A stretch of 64,000 nt of DNA from Mycobacterium sp. 852002-51961_SCH5331710 (GTDB taxonomy: Bacteria; Actinomycetota; Actinomycetes; Mycobacteriales; Mycobacteriaceae). Position numbers and translations under genes: made by a program. The stretch is taken from positions 30,573 to 94,572 of the forward strand of contig NZ_LZSQ01000086.1 in the NCBI RefSeq assembly GCF_001665535.1, in the 5' to 3' direction. A model generated the notes under the pieces. It was not told the origin of the DNA. It worked only from the letters and a program-made list of their open reading frames with translations, and ran no database searches. Shown here one piece after another: positions 54,132-63,222 of the stretch. The stretch's first letter is position 1; each line of letters opens with the position of its first letter.

Positions 54132-57100
54132 ATGAGCAAATCCCCCCTCGCCCGGTTCAGCGACCTGACCCGGGAGTGGTTCACCGGCACGTTCGCCGAA
54201 CCGACGCCCGCCCAGGCTCAGGCCTGGACGGCGATCGCCGACGGGGACAACACGCTCGTCATTGCGCCGACCGGTTCGGGTAAGACGCTCGCGGCGTTCC
54301 TGTGGGCCATCGACCGGTTGGCGTCGGCCCCCGCTGAACCGCGCGCCGGCACCAAGGTGCTGTACGTCTCCCCGCTGAAGGCGCTCGCCGTCGACGTGGA
54401 GCGCAACCTGCGCACGCCGCTGACCGGTATCGCGCGCGTGGCCGACCGGAGCGGTGTCCCGGCCCCGGAGATCAGCGTCGGAGTCCGGTCGGGCGACACC
54501 TCCCCGGCGCAGCGCCGCGAACTGATCGCCCGCCCGCCCGACATCCTGATCACCACGCCCGAGTCGCTGTTCCTGATGTTGACCTCGGCGGCACGCGACA
54601 CCCTGACCGGCATCGAGACCGTCATCGTCGACGAGGTGCACGCCGTCGCGGCCACCAAACGCGGCGCCCATCTCGCGCTGTCGCTCGAACGGCTGGACCA
54701 ACTCCTCGAAAAGCCCGCGCAGCGGATCGGGTTGTCGGCCACCGTCCGCCCGCCCGAAGAGGTGGCGCGGTTCCTGTCGGGTCAGGCGCGCACGACGATC
54801 GTGGCGCCGCCTGCGGCCAAGACATTCGACCTGTCGGTCCAGGTGCCGGTGCCCGACATGGCCAACCTGGAGAACAACACGATCTGGCCGGATGTCGAGG
54901 AACGCATCGTCGACCTGATCGAGGCGCACAACTCGTCGATCGTGTTCTCCAACTCGCGCCGGCTCGCCGAACGACTGACGTCGCGGCTCAACGAGATTCA
55001 CGCCGAACGGACCGGCCAGGAGCTGCAGACCGGACCCAACACCGGCGTCGCGGGCGGTTCTCCCGCGCACATCATGGGCAGTGGGCAGGCGTCGGGTGCG
55101 CCGACCCTGCTGGCCCGGGCCCACCACGGATCGGTCAGCAAGGAGCAGCGGGCGATCGTCGAGGACGACCTGAAGAGCGGCCGGCTCAAGGCCGTCGTCG
55201 CCACTTCCAGCCTGGAGCTCGGAATCGACATGGGCGCAGTCGATCTCGTCATCCAGGTCGAGGCGCCGCCGTCGGTGGCCAGCGGGCTGCAGCGCATCGG
55301 CCGTGCAGGCCACCAGGTCGGCGAGATCTCACAGGGTGTGCTGTTCCCCAAGCACCGCACCGACCTGATCGGCTGCGCGGTGACTGTCAAGCGCATGCTG
55401 TCCGGCGAGATCGAGACCATGCAGGTGCCCACCAACCCACTCGACGTGCTCGCGCAGCACACCGTGGCAGCGTGTGCGCTCGAATCGCTCGACGCCGACC
55501 GCTGGTTCGACGCGGTGCGGCGCAGCGCCCCGTTCGCCACCCTGCCGCGCAGCGCGTTCGAAGCGACGCTGGACCTGTTGTCGGGCAAGTACCCGTCGAC
55601 GGAGTTCGCCGAGCTGCGGCCCCGCCTGGTGTACGACCGCGACACGGGTACCCTGACCGCCCGCCCCGGCGCCCAGCGCCTCGCGGTGACCAGCGGCGGC
55701 GCGATCCCCGATCGCGGCCTTTTCACCGTCTATCTGGCCACCGACTCCGAAAAGCCCTCGCGCGTCGGCGAACTCGACGAGGAGATGGTCTACGAGTCGC
55801 GCCCCGGCGACGTCATCTCGCTCGGCGCGACGAGTTGGCGGATCACCGAGATCACCCACGACCGCGTCCTGGTGGTCCCCGCGCCGGGCCAGCCGGCGCG
55901 GCTCCCGTTCTGGCGCGGCGACGGTGTCGGCCGCCCGGCCGAGCTCGGGGCGGCGGTCGGCGCGTACACCGGCGAGCTGGCCCGGTTGGGCAAGGACGAA
56001 TTCGAGCAACGATGCCGGGCAATGGGTTTCGACGACTTCGCCACCGACAACCTGTGGCAGCTGATCGACGACCAGCGTCAAGCGACCGGCGTCGTCCCGT
56101 CGGACACCACGTTCGTCGTCGAACGATTCCGCGACGAGCTCGGCGACTGGCGGGTCATCCTGCACTCGCCGTACGGCCTGCGGGTGCACGGCCCGCTCGC
56201 GCTCGCGGTGTCGCGACGGCTGCGTGAGCGGTACGGCATCGAAGAGAAGCCCACCGCTTCCGACGACGGCATCATCGTGCGCCTGCCCGACACCGAGGAT
56301 GCGCCCCCTGGCGCCGACCTGTTCGTGTTCGACGCCGACGAGATCGAGCCGATCGTCACCGCCGAGGTGGGTGGCTCGGCCCTGTTCGCGTCGCGGTTCC
56401 GCGAATGCGCCGCCCGCGCACTGCTTCTGCCGCGCCGCCATCCGGGCAAGCGCTCCCCGCTGTGGCATCAGCGGCAGCGGGCCGCCCAGCTGCTGGACGT
56501 CGCGCGCAAGTATCCCGACTTCCCGATCGTGTTGGAGGCGGTGCGGGAGTGCCTGCAGGACGTCTACGACGTGCCCGCGTTGACCGAGCTGATGCACCGC
56601 GTCGCCCAGCGGCGGCTGCGCCTCGTCGAGGTGGAGACCACGACGCCGTCCCCGTTCGCGGCGTCGCTGCTGTTCGGGTACGTCGGCGCCTTCATGTACG
56701 AGGGCGACAGCCCACTGGCCGAACGGCGCGCCGCCGCATTGTCGTTGGACAGCGTGCTGTTGGCGGAACTGCTGGGCCGCGTCGAGCTGCGGGAGCTGCT
56801 CGATCCACAGGTCATCACGAGCACCACGCGACAGCTCCAACACCTCAGCGACGACCGCCGGGCCCGCGACGCCGAGGGCGTGGCCGATCTGTTGCGGCTG
56901 CTGGGCCCGCTGACCGAGACCGAGATCGCCGAGCGCTGCACCACGTCCGACATCGGCGGGTGGCTCGACGGCCTGCGCGGGGCCAAGCGCGCGCTGACCG
57001 TCTCCTTCGCCGATCGAACCTGGTGGGTGGCCATCGAGGACATCGGCCTGCTGCGCGACGGCGTCGGCGTCGCCGTACCGGTCGGCATCCCGACGGCGTT

Positions 57101-58670
57101 CACCGAATCGGTCGACGACCCGCTGGGTGAGCTGCTGGGCCGCTACGCCCGCACCCGGGGACCGTTCACCACGCATGACGCGGCGGCCCGGTTCGGCCTG
57201 GGTTTGCGCGTCACCGCTGACGTGCTGGGCCGAATGGCCATCGACGGCAAGCTGATTCGCGGCGAGTTCACCGATCTGCCCGTCTCGGACCCCGCGGCCG
57301 CCGAGCAGTGGTGTGACGCCGATGTGCTCAAAATCCTGCGGCGCCGGTCGTTGGCCGCGCTGCGCGCGCAGATCGAACCGGTCAGCACCGCGGCCTACGG
57401 GCGCTTCCTGCCCGCGTGGCAGTCGGTCGGCTCGGCGCACACCAGCGGCGTCGACGGTCTCGCGACCGTGATCGATCAGCTTGCGGGCGTTCCGATTCCG
57501 GCGTCAGCCGTCGAACCGCTGGTGTTCGGGCAGCGCGTCCGCGACTATCAGCCCGCGATGCTCGACGAACTGCTGGCCTCTGGCGAGGTCATGTGGTCGG
57601 GTGCGGGGCAGATCGGAGGGGGCGACGGCTGGATCGCGTTCCACTCCGCCGAGTCGGCGCCGTTGACGTTGAACGCCCCGATCGAGATCGAGTTCACCGA
57701 CGTCCACCGTGCGCTCCTCGAGGCGCTCGATCGCGGCGGAGCATTCTTTTTCCGGCAGCTCGCCGACAATCCGACCGACGACCACAAGAACGCGCTGTGG
57801 GATCTGGTCTGGGCGGGCTGGGTCACCGGCGACACGTTCGCGCCGGTGCGCGCGAAGCTGATGGGCACCCGCGGGCCGGCCGGGCGGCGCAGCGCGCCCG
57901 CGCATCGGCAGCGCAGGCGTGCGCCCCGGTTGAGCAGCTACAGCGTCGCGCACGCCCAGACCCGCAATGCCGACCCGACGGTGGCGGGCCGGTGGTCGGC
58001 GCTGCCCGTCGCCGAACCGGAATCGACCGTGCGCGCGCACTTCCAGGCCGAGCTGCTTCTCGGCAGGCACGGGGTGCTGACCAAGGGTGCGGTCGGCGCC
58101 GAGGGGGTGCCCGGCGGCTTCGCGATGCTCTACAAGGTGCTGACCGCGTTCGAGGACGCGGGCCGTTGTCAGCGCGGCTATTTCGTCGAGTCGCTCGGCG
58201 GCGCCCAGTTCGCCGTCGCCTCGACGGTCGACCGGTTGCGCACCTATCTGGACAGCGTCGACCAGGACCACCGCGAATACCGGGCGATCGTCCTGGCGGC
58301 GGCCGATCCGGCGAACCCGTACGGCGCGGCGCTTCCGTGGCCGACGAGGCGGACCGATGACGACGTCACGCACCGCCCGGGCCGCAAGGCCGGTGCGCTG
58401 GTCGCGATGGTCGACGGTGAACTGGTGTGGTTCCTCGAGCGCGGGGGACGCTCGCTGCTGAGCTTCTCCGGCGACGCCGATGCACACATCGCGGCGGCGG
58501 GGGGCCTCGCCGAACTGGTCAGCAGCGGTCGGGTGGGTTCGTTCCTCGTCGAGAAGGTCAATGGGGTGCCGGTGCTCGAACCGGGTGCCGAGGGCGAGCG
58601 CGCGGCGGTGCACGACGCACTACTGGGCGCGGGCTTCGTCCGGACGCCGCGCGGCCTGCGGTTACGCTGA
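54132..58670 (+). CDS. lhr: Lhr-family ATP-dependent DNA helicase
   Basis: A 1512-residue superfamily 2 helicase. In mycobacteria Lhr is a 3'-to-5' DNA repair helicase that prefers RNA:DNA hybrids and belongs to the mitomycin-induced response. Motif I is IAPTGSGKTLAAF, motif II VIVDEVHAV, motif III SATVRPP, motif IV SNSRRLAERL, and motif VI QRIGRAGHQ; then the winged-helix and Lhr-specific domains and a long C-terminal part. ATG 54132 is used; ATG 54123 three codons before is possible. It ends 3 bp before nei, a DNA repair gene probably co-transcribed. Confidence 0.94.
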   Translation: MSKSPLARFSDLTREWFTGTFAEPTPAQAQAWTAIADGDNTLVIAPTGSGKTLAAFLWAIDRLASAPAEPRAGTKVLYVSPLKALAVDVERNLRTPLTGIARVADRSGVPAPEISVGVRSGDTSPAQRRELIARPPDILITTPESLFLMLTSAARDTLTGIETVIVDEVHAVAATKRGAHLALSLERLDQLLEKPAQRIGLSATVRPPEEVARFLSGQARTTIVAPPAAKTFDLSVQVPVPDMANLENNTIWPDVEERIVDLIEAHNSSIVFSNSRRLAERLTSRLNEIHAERTGQELQTGPNTGVAGGSPAHIMGSGQASGAPTLLARAHHGSVSKEQRAIVEDDLKSGRLKAVVATSSLELGIDMGAVDLVIQVEAPPSVASGLQRIGRAGHQVGEISQGVLFPKHRTDLIGCAVTVKRMLSGEIETMQVPTNPLDVLAQHTVAACALESLDADRWFDAVRRSAPFATLPRSAFEATLDLLSGKYPSTEFAELRPRLVYDRDTGTLTARPGAQRLAVTSGGAIPDRGLFTVYLATDSEKPSRVGELDEEMVYESRPGDVISLGATSWRITEITHDRVLVVPAPGQPARLPFWRGDGVGRPAELGAAVGAYTGELARLGKDEFEQRCRAMGFDDFATDNLWQLIDDQRQATGVVPSDTTFVVERFRDELGDWRVILHSPYGLRVHGPLALAVSRRLRERYGIEEKPTASDDGIIVRLPDTEDAPPGADLFVFDADEIEPIVTAEVGGSALFASRFRECAARALLLPRRHPGKRSPLWHQRQRAAQLLDVARKYPDFPIVLEAVRECLQDVYDVPALTELMHRVAQRRLRLVEVETTTPSPFAASLLFGYVGAFMYEGDSPLAERRAAALSLDSVLLAELLGRVELRELLDPQVITSTTRQLQHLSDDRRARDAEGVADLLRLLGPLTETEIAERCTTSDIGGWLDGLRGAKRALTVSFADRTWWVAIEDIGLLRDGVGVAVPVGIPTAFTESVDDPLGELLGRYARTRGPFTTHDAAARFGLGLRVTADVLGRMAIDGKLIRGEFTDLPVSDPAAAEQWCDADVLKILRRRSLAALRAQIEPVSTAAYGRFLPAWQSVGSAHTSGVDGLATVIDQLAGVPIPASAVEPLVFGQRVRDYQPAMLDELLASGEVMWSGAGQIGGGDGWIAFHSAESAPLTLNAPIEIEFTDVHRALLEALDRGGAFFFRQLADNPTDDHKNALWDLVWAGWVTGDTFAPVRAKLMGTRGPAGRRSAPAHRQRRRAPRLSSYSVAHAQTRNADPTVAGRWSALPVAEPESTVRAHFQAELLLGRHGVLTKGAVGAEGVPGGFAMLYKVLTAFEDAGRCQRGYFVESLGGAQFAVASTVDRLRTYLDSVDQDHREYRAIVLAAADPANPYGAALPWPTRRTDDDVTHRPGRKAGALVAMVDGELVWFLERGGRSLLSFSGDADAHIAAAGGLAELVSSGRVGSFLVEKVNGVPVLEPGAEGERAAVHDALLGAGFVRTPRGLRLR

Positions 58671-58673
58671 CGC

Positions 58674-59447
58674 ATGCCCGAAGGTGACACGGTCTACCGC
58701 GCCGCCACCAAACTGCGCGAGGCGCTGGAGGGTAAGGAACTCACGCGCTGCGACGTGCGGGTGCCGAAGTTCGCGACGGTCGACCTGACCGGGTCGGTCG
58801 TCGACGAGGTCCTCAGCCGCGGTAAGCACCTGTTCATCCGGGTCGGGGACGCCAGCATCCACTCGCATCTGAAGATGGAGGGCGCCTGGCTGATCGGCGG
58901 CCAAATTCGGCGGGTGCCGGAGTACAAGATCCGGATCCTGTTGCACACCAGCGACTCCCGCGCCGCGGGCGTCGACCTCGGCGTGCTGGAGATCCTGCCA
59001 CGCGATCGCGATATGGAGGCCGTCGCCCACCTCGGTCCGGACCTGCTGGGCGACGACTGGGAACCGCGCGTCGCCAGGGCCAACCTCGTCGCGGACCCGC
59101 AGCGGCCGCTGGCCGAGGCGCTGTTGGATCAGCGCGTGATGGCCGGCGTCGGCAACGTCTACGCCAACGAACTCTGCTTCGTCACCGGCTATCTCCCCAC
59201 CACCCCGGTCGGCAACGTCAAGGACCCGCTGCGAATGGTGCAGCGGGCCCGAGACATGCTGTGGCTGAACAGGTCCCGCGTGAACCGGACCACGACGGGA
59301 GACACCCGCAGCGGCCGCGACCTGTGGGTCTACGGACGACGTGGGCGGCCCTGTCGTCGGTGCGGCACGCCGATCCAGTCGGACTCGCCCCGCCCGGGCA
59401 ACCCGGGCGATCGCGTCTCCTACTGGTGTCCGGTCTGCCAGACCTGA
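58674..59447 (+). CDS. nei: Endonuclease VIII-type DNA glycosylase
   Basis: A 257-residue Fpg/Nei family base-excision enzyme that removes oxidised pyrimidines and nicks the strand. The catalytic Pro2-Glu3 start ([10 protein letters not shown]) is intact. It also has [10 protein letters not shown], the helix-two-turn-helix with [15 protein letters not shown], and a C-terminal zinc finger with four Cys ([18 protein letters not shown]). It matches Rv3297 in position after lhr. Confidence 0.93.
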   Translation: MPEGDTVYRAATKLREALEGKELTRCDVRVPKFATVDLTGSVVDEVLSRGKHLFIRVGDASIHSHLKMEGAWLIGGQIRRVPEYKIRILLHTSDSRAAGVDLGVLEILPRDRDMEAVAHLGPDLLGDDWEPRVARANLVADPQRPLAEALLDQRVMAGVGNVYANELCFVTGYLPTTPVGNVKDPLRMVQRARDMLWLNRSRVNRTTTGDTRSGRDLWVYGRRGRPCRRCGTPIQSDSPRPGNPGDRVSYWCPVCQT

Positions 59448-59454
59448 CCCGCGC

Positions 59455-60576
59455 TCACCCCGGCAGCGCGAGCCGGACGATCTTGCGCACCACCGTCGCG
59501 AACTGCCGCGGCAGCGATCCCTTGTTGTACGGAATTCCGTAGCGGGTGCAGATCTCCTTGACCTCTTCGGAGATCTCGGCGAGGCGGTGCGCCGGGATGT
59601 CCGGGAACAGGTGGTGCTCGATCTGGAACGACAGATTGCCGCTCAGGATGTGAAACAGCTTCCCACCCGTGAGGTTCGCCGAACCCAGAACCTGGCGGAA
59701 ATACCACTGGCCCCGCGTCTCGGCCTTGGTCTCTTCGACCGAGAACTCCTGGACGTCGTCGGGGAAGTGGCCGCAGAAGATGATCATGTACGACCACACG
59801 TTGCGCATCAGGTTCGCGGTCAGGTTGCCCGCGACGACCCACGGTGCGAACGGCCCGGCCAGCAACGGAAACGCGACGTAGTCCTTGAGCGTCTGGCGCT
59901 TCGTCTTACGCCAGATGCCCTCGAGGATTTCGCGCTTGTCGGCGATCGTGATCTCGCCGGCACGAATCCGCTCGGTCTCGAGTTCGTGCAGCGCGACGCC
60001 GTACTGGAACAACACCATCAGCAGGAACGCGTAGACGGGGTTGCCGAGGAAGTACGGACTCCACTTCTGGTCCCTGCTCATCCGCAGGATCCCGTAACCC
60101 ACGTCGCGGTCCATGCCCACGATGTTCGTGTACGTGTGGTGCATGTAGTTGTGCGAGTGCCGCCACTGCTCCCCCGGGCACGCGGTGTCCCACTCGAAGC
60201 CGCGGCTGGAGATGGCCGGATCGCCCATCCAGTCGTACTGGCCGTGCATGACGTTGTGGCCGATCTCCATGTTGTCGAGGATCTTCGACAGGCCCAGCAG
60301 CGCGGTGCCCGCCAGCCAGAACGGTGGGAAGACACCGCCGAACAGCAGCGCTCGGCCGCCGAGCTCGAAAGCCCGCTGCGTCTTGATGATTCGACGGATA
60401 TAGGTGGCGTCGCGCTCGCCGAGGTCGGCGATCACGCGTTCCTTGAGCGCATCGAGCTCCCGGCCGAAGGCCTCGGCCTGCTCGGCGGTCATGCGGACCT
60501 TCTTGCCCGCGACGGTCTTCTCGAGGGCGCGCGGCTCGTGCGCGGCGCGCGGTTGGATGTCGGTGATGGCGGTCAT
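59455..60576 (-). CDS. Membrane fatty acyl-CoA desaturase (DesA3-like)
   Basis: A 373-residue integral membrane di-iron desaturase. The three His boxes are GHNVMHGQ, RHSHNYMHHTYTN and QIEHHLFP, with four predicted membrane spans. In M. tuberculosis DesA3 (Rv3229c) makes oleoyl-CoA from stearoyl-CoA and takes electrons from the reductase Rv3230c. Here the same kind of reductase is encoded 16 bp upstream. The positional preference of this one is not proven. It ends 7 bp from the convergent nei gene. Confidence 0.9.
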   Translation of the reverse strand: MTAITDIQPRAAHEPRALEKTVAGKKVRMTAEQAEAFGRELDALKERVIADLGERDATYIRRIIKTQRAFELGGRALLFGGVFPPFWLAGTALLGLSKILDNMEIGHNVMHGQYDWMGDPAISSRGFEWDTACPGEQWRHSHNYMHHTYTNIVGMDRDVGYGILRMSRDQKWSPYFLGNPVYAFLLMVLFQYGVALHELETERIRAGEITIADKREILEGIWRKTKRQTLKDYVAFPLLAGPFAPWVVAGNLTANLMRNVWSYMIIFCGHFPDDVQEFSVEETKAETRGQWYFRQVLGSANLTGGKLFHILSGNLSFQIEHHLFPDIPAHRLAEISEEVKEICTRYGIPYNKGSLPRQFATVVRKIVRLALPG

Positions 60577-60592
60577 GTCGATCTCCTTCGGG

Positions 60593-61660
60593 TCAGAGCG
60601 CGATGTCGACGTCGCCGACGGGAGTCGAAACGCAGATCTGCACGTCCTCCTCCTCGGCGGCGGACACCGCGCCGGTGATCAGGTTCTTCACCGCGCCGCG
60701 TGTCTTGCGGCGAGTGCAGCTGTGGCAGATGCCCATTCGGCATCCACTCTCGGGGCTCAGGCCCGCGTTCTCGGCCTGCTCCAGTAGGGGGCGACCGTCG
60801 TCGGTCACCTCGACCCCACTCTCGGCGAACGTGACGGTGCCGCCGGAGGGTTCGGCGGGCAGGTCGTAGGTCGGCGGGACGAAGCTCTCCGAGCGCACGT
60901 CGGTGCAGTGCTCACGCACGGCGGACGCGAGTTCGGGCGGGCCGCAAACGAAGACCGCGTCGGGCGCCGGCATGGCCGCGGCGAGGTGCGCAGGGCCGAA
61001 CCGGCCGTCCAGGTCGGATCCGGTCGCCGTGCGTGTGTAGCCGTGCAGCACCCGCACACCGGTCATCGCGTCGAGCTCGGCGCGGTAACACGCGTCCTCG
61101 AGCGAACGGGCGTAGTGGATGAACGCGATTTCGCCGCCGTAGCCGCGGGCCCGCAGCGTCCGCACCATCGACATCACCGGGGTGATGCCGCTGCCGCCGG
61201 ACACGAACAGGAGGCGCCGCGGGGCGTCATCGGGGAGTACGAAGTCACCGCCGACCGAATCCAGACCCACCACCATGCCGGGGCGGGCGTGGTCACACAG
61301 GTAGCCGGAGACCAGGCCGCCGTCGTGGCGCCCCACCGTGAGCTCGAGATAGCGAGCCCCCTCGGCGTTGGCCGGCGAGTAGGGCCGCGTGCGACGGCGA
61401 CCATCGATCTCGACGGTGAGGTTGATGTGCTGCCCGGCACGGAAGCCGGTGAACGCCTGATTCGGCTCGAGGGTGAGCGTGACGCTGCGCGGGGTCTGGC
61501 GGCGCACCGCGACGACCTCTGCGCGAGCCTCTCCCCGCGTCCAGGTGGGCGCGACGAGCTCGGTGTATCGGTCCACGCCGTGGGGCCCGGTGAGCAGGTC
61601 GACCAGCGGTGACGCGAGCACTCTGTCCCGGATGCCCCGGGTCAACGTTTGAGTGAACAT
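60593..61660 (-). CDS. Ferredoxin reductase with C-terminal 2Fe-2S domain, desaturase partner
   Basis: A 355-residue FAD/NAD(P)H-dependent reductase. FAD domain: GQHINLTVEIDGRRRTRPYSPAN; NAD(P) domain: LLFVSGGSGITPVMSMVRTL and AVFVCGPPELA; C-terminal plant-type ferredoxin: CRMGICHSCTRRK and QICVSTP, giving four Cys. It supplies electrons to the desaturase encoded downstream (Rv3230c-like). ATG 61660 lies inside a palindrome (61653-61668), consistent with repression by the divergent TetR protein. Confidence 0.9.
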   Translation of the reverse strand: MFTQTLTRGIRDRVLASPLVDLLTGPHGVDRYTELVAPTWTRGEARAEVVAVRRQTPRSVTLTLEPNQAFTGFRAGQHINLTVEIDGRRRTRPYSPANAEGARYLELTVGRHDGGLVSGYLCDHARPGMVVGLDSVGGDFVLPDDAPRRLLFVSGGSGITPVMSMVRTLRARGYGGEIAFIHYARSLEDACYRAELDAMTGVRVLHGYTRTATGSDLDGRFGPAHLAAAMPAPDAVFVCGPPELASAVREHCTDVRSESFVPPTYDLPAEPSGGTVTFAESGVEVTDDGRPLLEQAENAGLSPESGCRMGICHSCTRRKTRGAVKNLITGAVSAAEEEDVQICVSTPVGDVDIAL

Positions 61661-61668
61661 ATGTACAC
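61653..61668. promoter_or_regulatory. Imperfect palindrome at the reductase start
   Basis: GTGAACATATGTACAC, two mismatched pairs out of eight, covering the reductase ATG. It shares the half-site GTGAAC with the palindrome at 61722-61734. Confidence 0.4.
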
Positions 61669-61716
61669 CGTTGCGCGTCCTGCAGCACCTCGTCAACCCA
61701 TTCACCCAGGTTGTGG

Positions 61717-61722
61717 TAGGTT
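61717..61722 (+). promoter_or_regulatory. -10 box of a leaderless promoter for the FabR/DesT-like gene
   Basis: TAGGTT followed by 7 nt and the GTG at 61730, overlapping the palindrome 61722-61734, so binding there would block the gene's own transcription. Confidence 0.5.
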
Positions 61723-61734
61723 TCACATAGTGAA
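61722..61734. promoter_or_regulatory. Perfect palindrome over the TetR gene start
   Basis: TTCAC-ATA-GTGAA, between the -10 box and the first codons of the FabR/DesT-like gene. A likely operator for autoregulation and for control of the reductase-desaturase genes. Confidence 0.5.
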
Positions 61735-62407
61735 CAGTCGTACGCCTGGTTCACGGCCGAGCCGGTCGGGACGATCACGATCCCGCGAGTCGACGATGTC
61801 CCGGGAGGAGCGCAAGGAGGCCACCCGGCAGGCGATCGTCTCCGCCGGGCTGAAACTCCTCGAGGACCGCAGCTTCTCCGCGCTGAGCCTGCGGGAGGTC
61901 ACCCGCGAAGCGGGCATCGTGCCCGCCGCGTTCTACCGGCACTTCGAGTCGATGGAGGCCCTCGGCCTCGTGTTGATCGATGAGTCGTTCCGGAGCCTGC
62001 GGGACATGCTGCGTGGGGCCCGCGCCGGCAGGCTCGACCCGAAGCGGGTCATCGAGTCGAGCGTCGACATCCTCATCGACGGCGTGAACGAACGCCGCGA
62101 GCACTGGCGCTTCATCGGACGCGAACGCAACAGCGGCGTCACCGTGCTGCGGTACGCCATCCGCACCGAGATCCGCCTCATCACCTCCGAGCTGGCGATC
62201 GACCTTGCCCGCTTCCCTGGCTTGAACTCCTGGAGCAGCGAAGACCTCAACATTTTGGCGAGCCTGTTCGTCAACGCGATGATCGTGATCGCCGAGGCCA
62301 TCGAGGACGCCCACGACCAGGCCGCGCTCAACGAGATCAAACGAGTGGCGGTCAAACAGCTGCGGATGATCGCTGTCGGCGTCGAGGGATGGCGCAGCAG
62401 CGTGTGA
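61730..62407 (+). CDS. TetR-family regulator, FabR/DesT-like, of fatty acid desaturation
   Basis: A 225-residue TetR protein. From about residue 28 it resembles E. coli FabR and Pseudomonas DesT closely: KEATRQAIVSAGLKLLED, SFSALSLREVTREAGIVPAAFYRHFESMEALGLVLIDES, FIGRERNSGVTVLRYAI, and a C-terminal QLRMIAVG. Those proteins sense the ratio of saturated to unsaturated acyl-CoA and repress desaturase genes. Here it is divergent from a reductase-desaturase pair with two palindromes in the gap, so the same task is likely. GTG 61730 suits the leaderless promoter; a Met about 22 codons in is an alternative. Confidence 0.88.
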   Translation: MNSRTPGSRPSRSGRSRSRESTMSREERKEATRQAIVSAGLKLLEDRSFSALSLREVTREAGIVPAAFYRHFESMEALGLVLIDESFRSLRDMLRGARAGRLDPKRVIESSVDILIDGVNERREHWRFIGRERNSGVTVLRYAIRTEIRLITSELAIDLARFPGLNSWSSEDLNILASLFVNAMIVIAEAIEDAHDQAALNEIKRVAVKQLRMIAVGVEGWRSSV

Positions 62408-62421
62408 AACCGGGCGGGGGT

Positions 62422-62427
62422 TAGCGT
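62422..62427 (+). promoter_or_regulatory. -10 box of a leaderless promoter for the enoyl-CoA hydratase
   Basis: TAGCGT followed by 6 nt and the ATG at 62434, which supports ATG 62434 over GTG 62428. Confidence 0.5.
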
Positions 62428-62433
62428 GTGCGC

Positions 62434-63222
62434 ATGCCGCACCTCGAACTGGCCTACCCGCGTCCCGACATCGCCGTGCTCACGCTGAACCGCCCCGAGA
62501 AGCTCAACGCGCTGTCCTACGAACTCGTCGAGGATCTGCACGCGACGCTGGCGCAGATCGATGCGAACAACGAGTGCCGCGTCGTCGTGCTCACCGGCGC
62601 CGGACGTGGCTTCTGCTCGGGCCTTGACCTCACCGATCCCAATCCCAACAAGGCGGGCGAGGGAACGGAGTTTCCGCGTTCGGGTATGCGATGGCAGGAA
62701 CGCATCGCCGACCTGACCGCGCGCATCCACCGGCTGCGCCAACCGGTCATCGCCGCGGTCAACGGGGTCGCCTACGGCGGCGGGATGGGCATCGCGCTGG
62801 CCTGCGACATCCGCATCGCCTCGGAGTCGGCGCGCTTCTGCACCCAGTTCATCAAGTTGGGGCTCGGCGGCTGCGACATCGGCGTCAGCTACACGCTCCC
62901 GCGCATCATCGGCGCGGGCCCCGCGTTCGATCTCATCCTGACCGCACGGGCGGTCGACGCGCCCGAAGCCCTGCGGCTCGGCCTGGTGTCGCGGGTGTCG
63001 ACCGACGAAGCCGTCGTCTTCGACGCCATGGCGATCGCCGAGACGTTGTGCGGCTACGGGAAGTTCGGCCTCGAGTCGACGAAGCAGGTGCTGTGGGCCA
63101 ACCTCGAGGCGTCGAGCCTGGAGGCGGCCCTGCACCTGGAGAATCGCAGCCAGATCCTGGCCTCCACCAGCGGTGAGATGCGGGAGGCTAGCGAGGCGTT
63201 CCGCCGCCGTCCACGATCATGA
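62434..63222 (+). CDS. Enoyl-CoA hydratase/isomerase family protein
   Basis: A 262-residue crotonase-fold enzyme. Acyl-CoA binding LTLNRPEKLNALSYELV and the oxyanion-hole segments GAGRGFCSGLDLTD and AAVNGVAYGGGMGIALACDIRIAS are present. The position of the first catalytic Glu near residue 115-120 is Ile/Ala-like, while GGCDIGVSYTLPRIIG holds Asp, so it may be an isomerase or have a changed activity. Its last 35 bp overlap the convergent SDR gene. Confidence 0.85.
   Translation: MPHLELAYPRPDIAVLTLNRPEKLNALSYELVEDLHATLAQIDANNECRVVVLTGAGRGFCSGLDLTDPNPNKAGEGTEFPRSGMRWQERIADLTARIHRLRQPVIAAVNGVAYGGGMGIALACDIRIASESARFCTQFIKLGLGGCDIGVSYTLPRIIGAGPAFDLILTARAVDAPEALRLGLVSRVSTDEAVVFDAMAIAETLCGYGKFGLESTKQVLWANLEASSLEAALHLENRSQILASTSGEMREASEAFRRRPRS

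Noticed and set aside
53262..55313. A very long minus-strand frame extending the SDR gene at 52422 to 963 codons
   Set aside because: It runs antisense to TetR and lhr, which have clear motifs. The extension has the Arg/Gly/Asp-rich look of a shadow frame, and the SDR has its own ATG and normal start.
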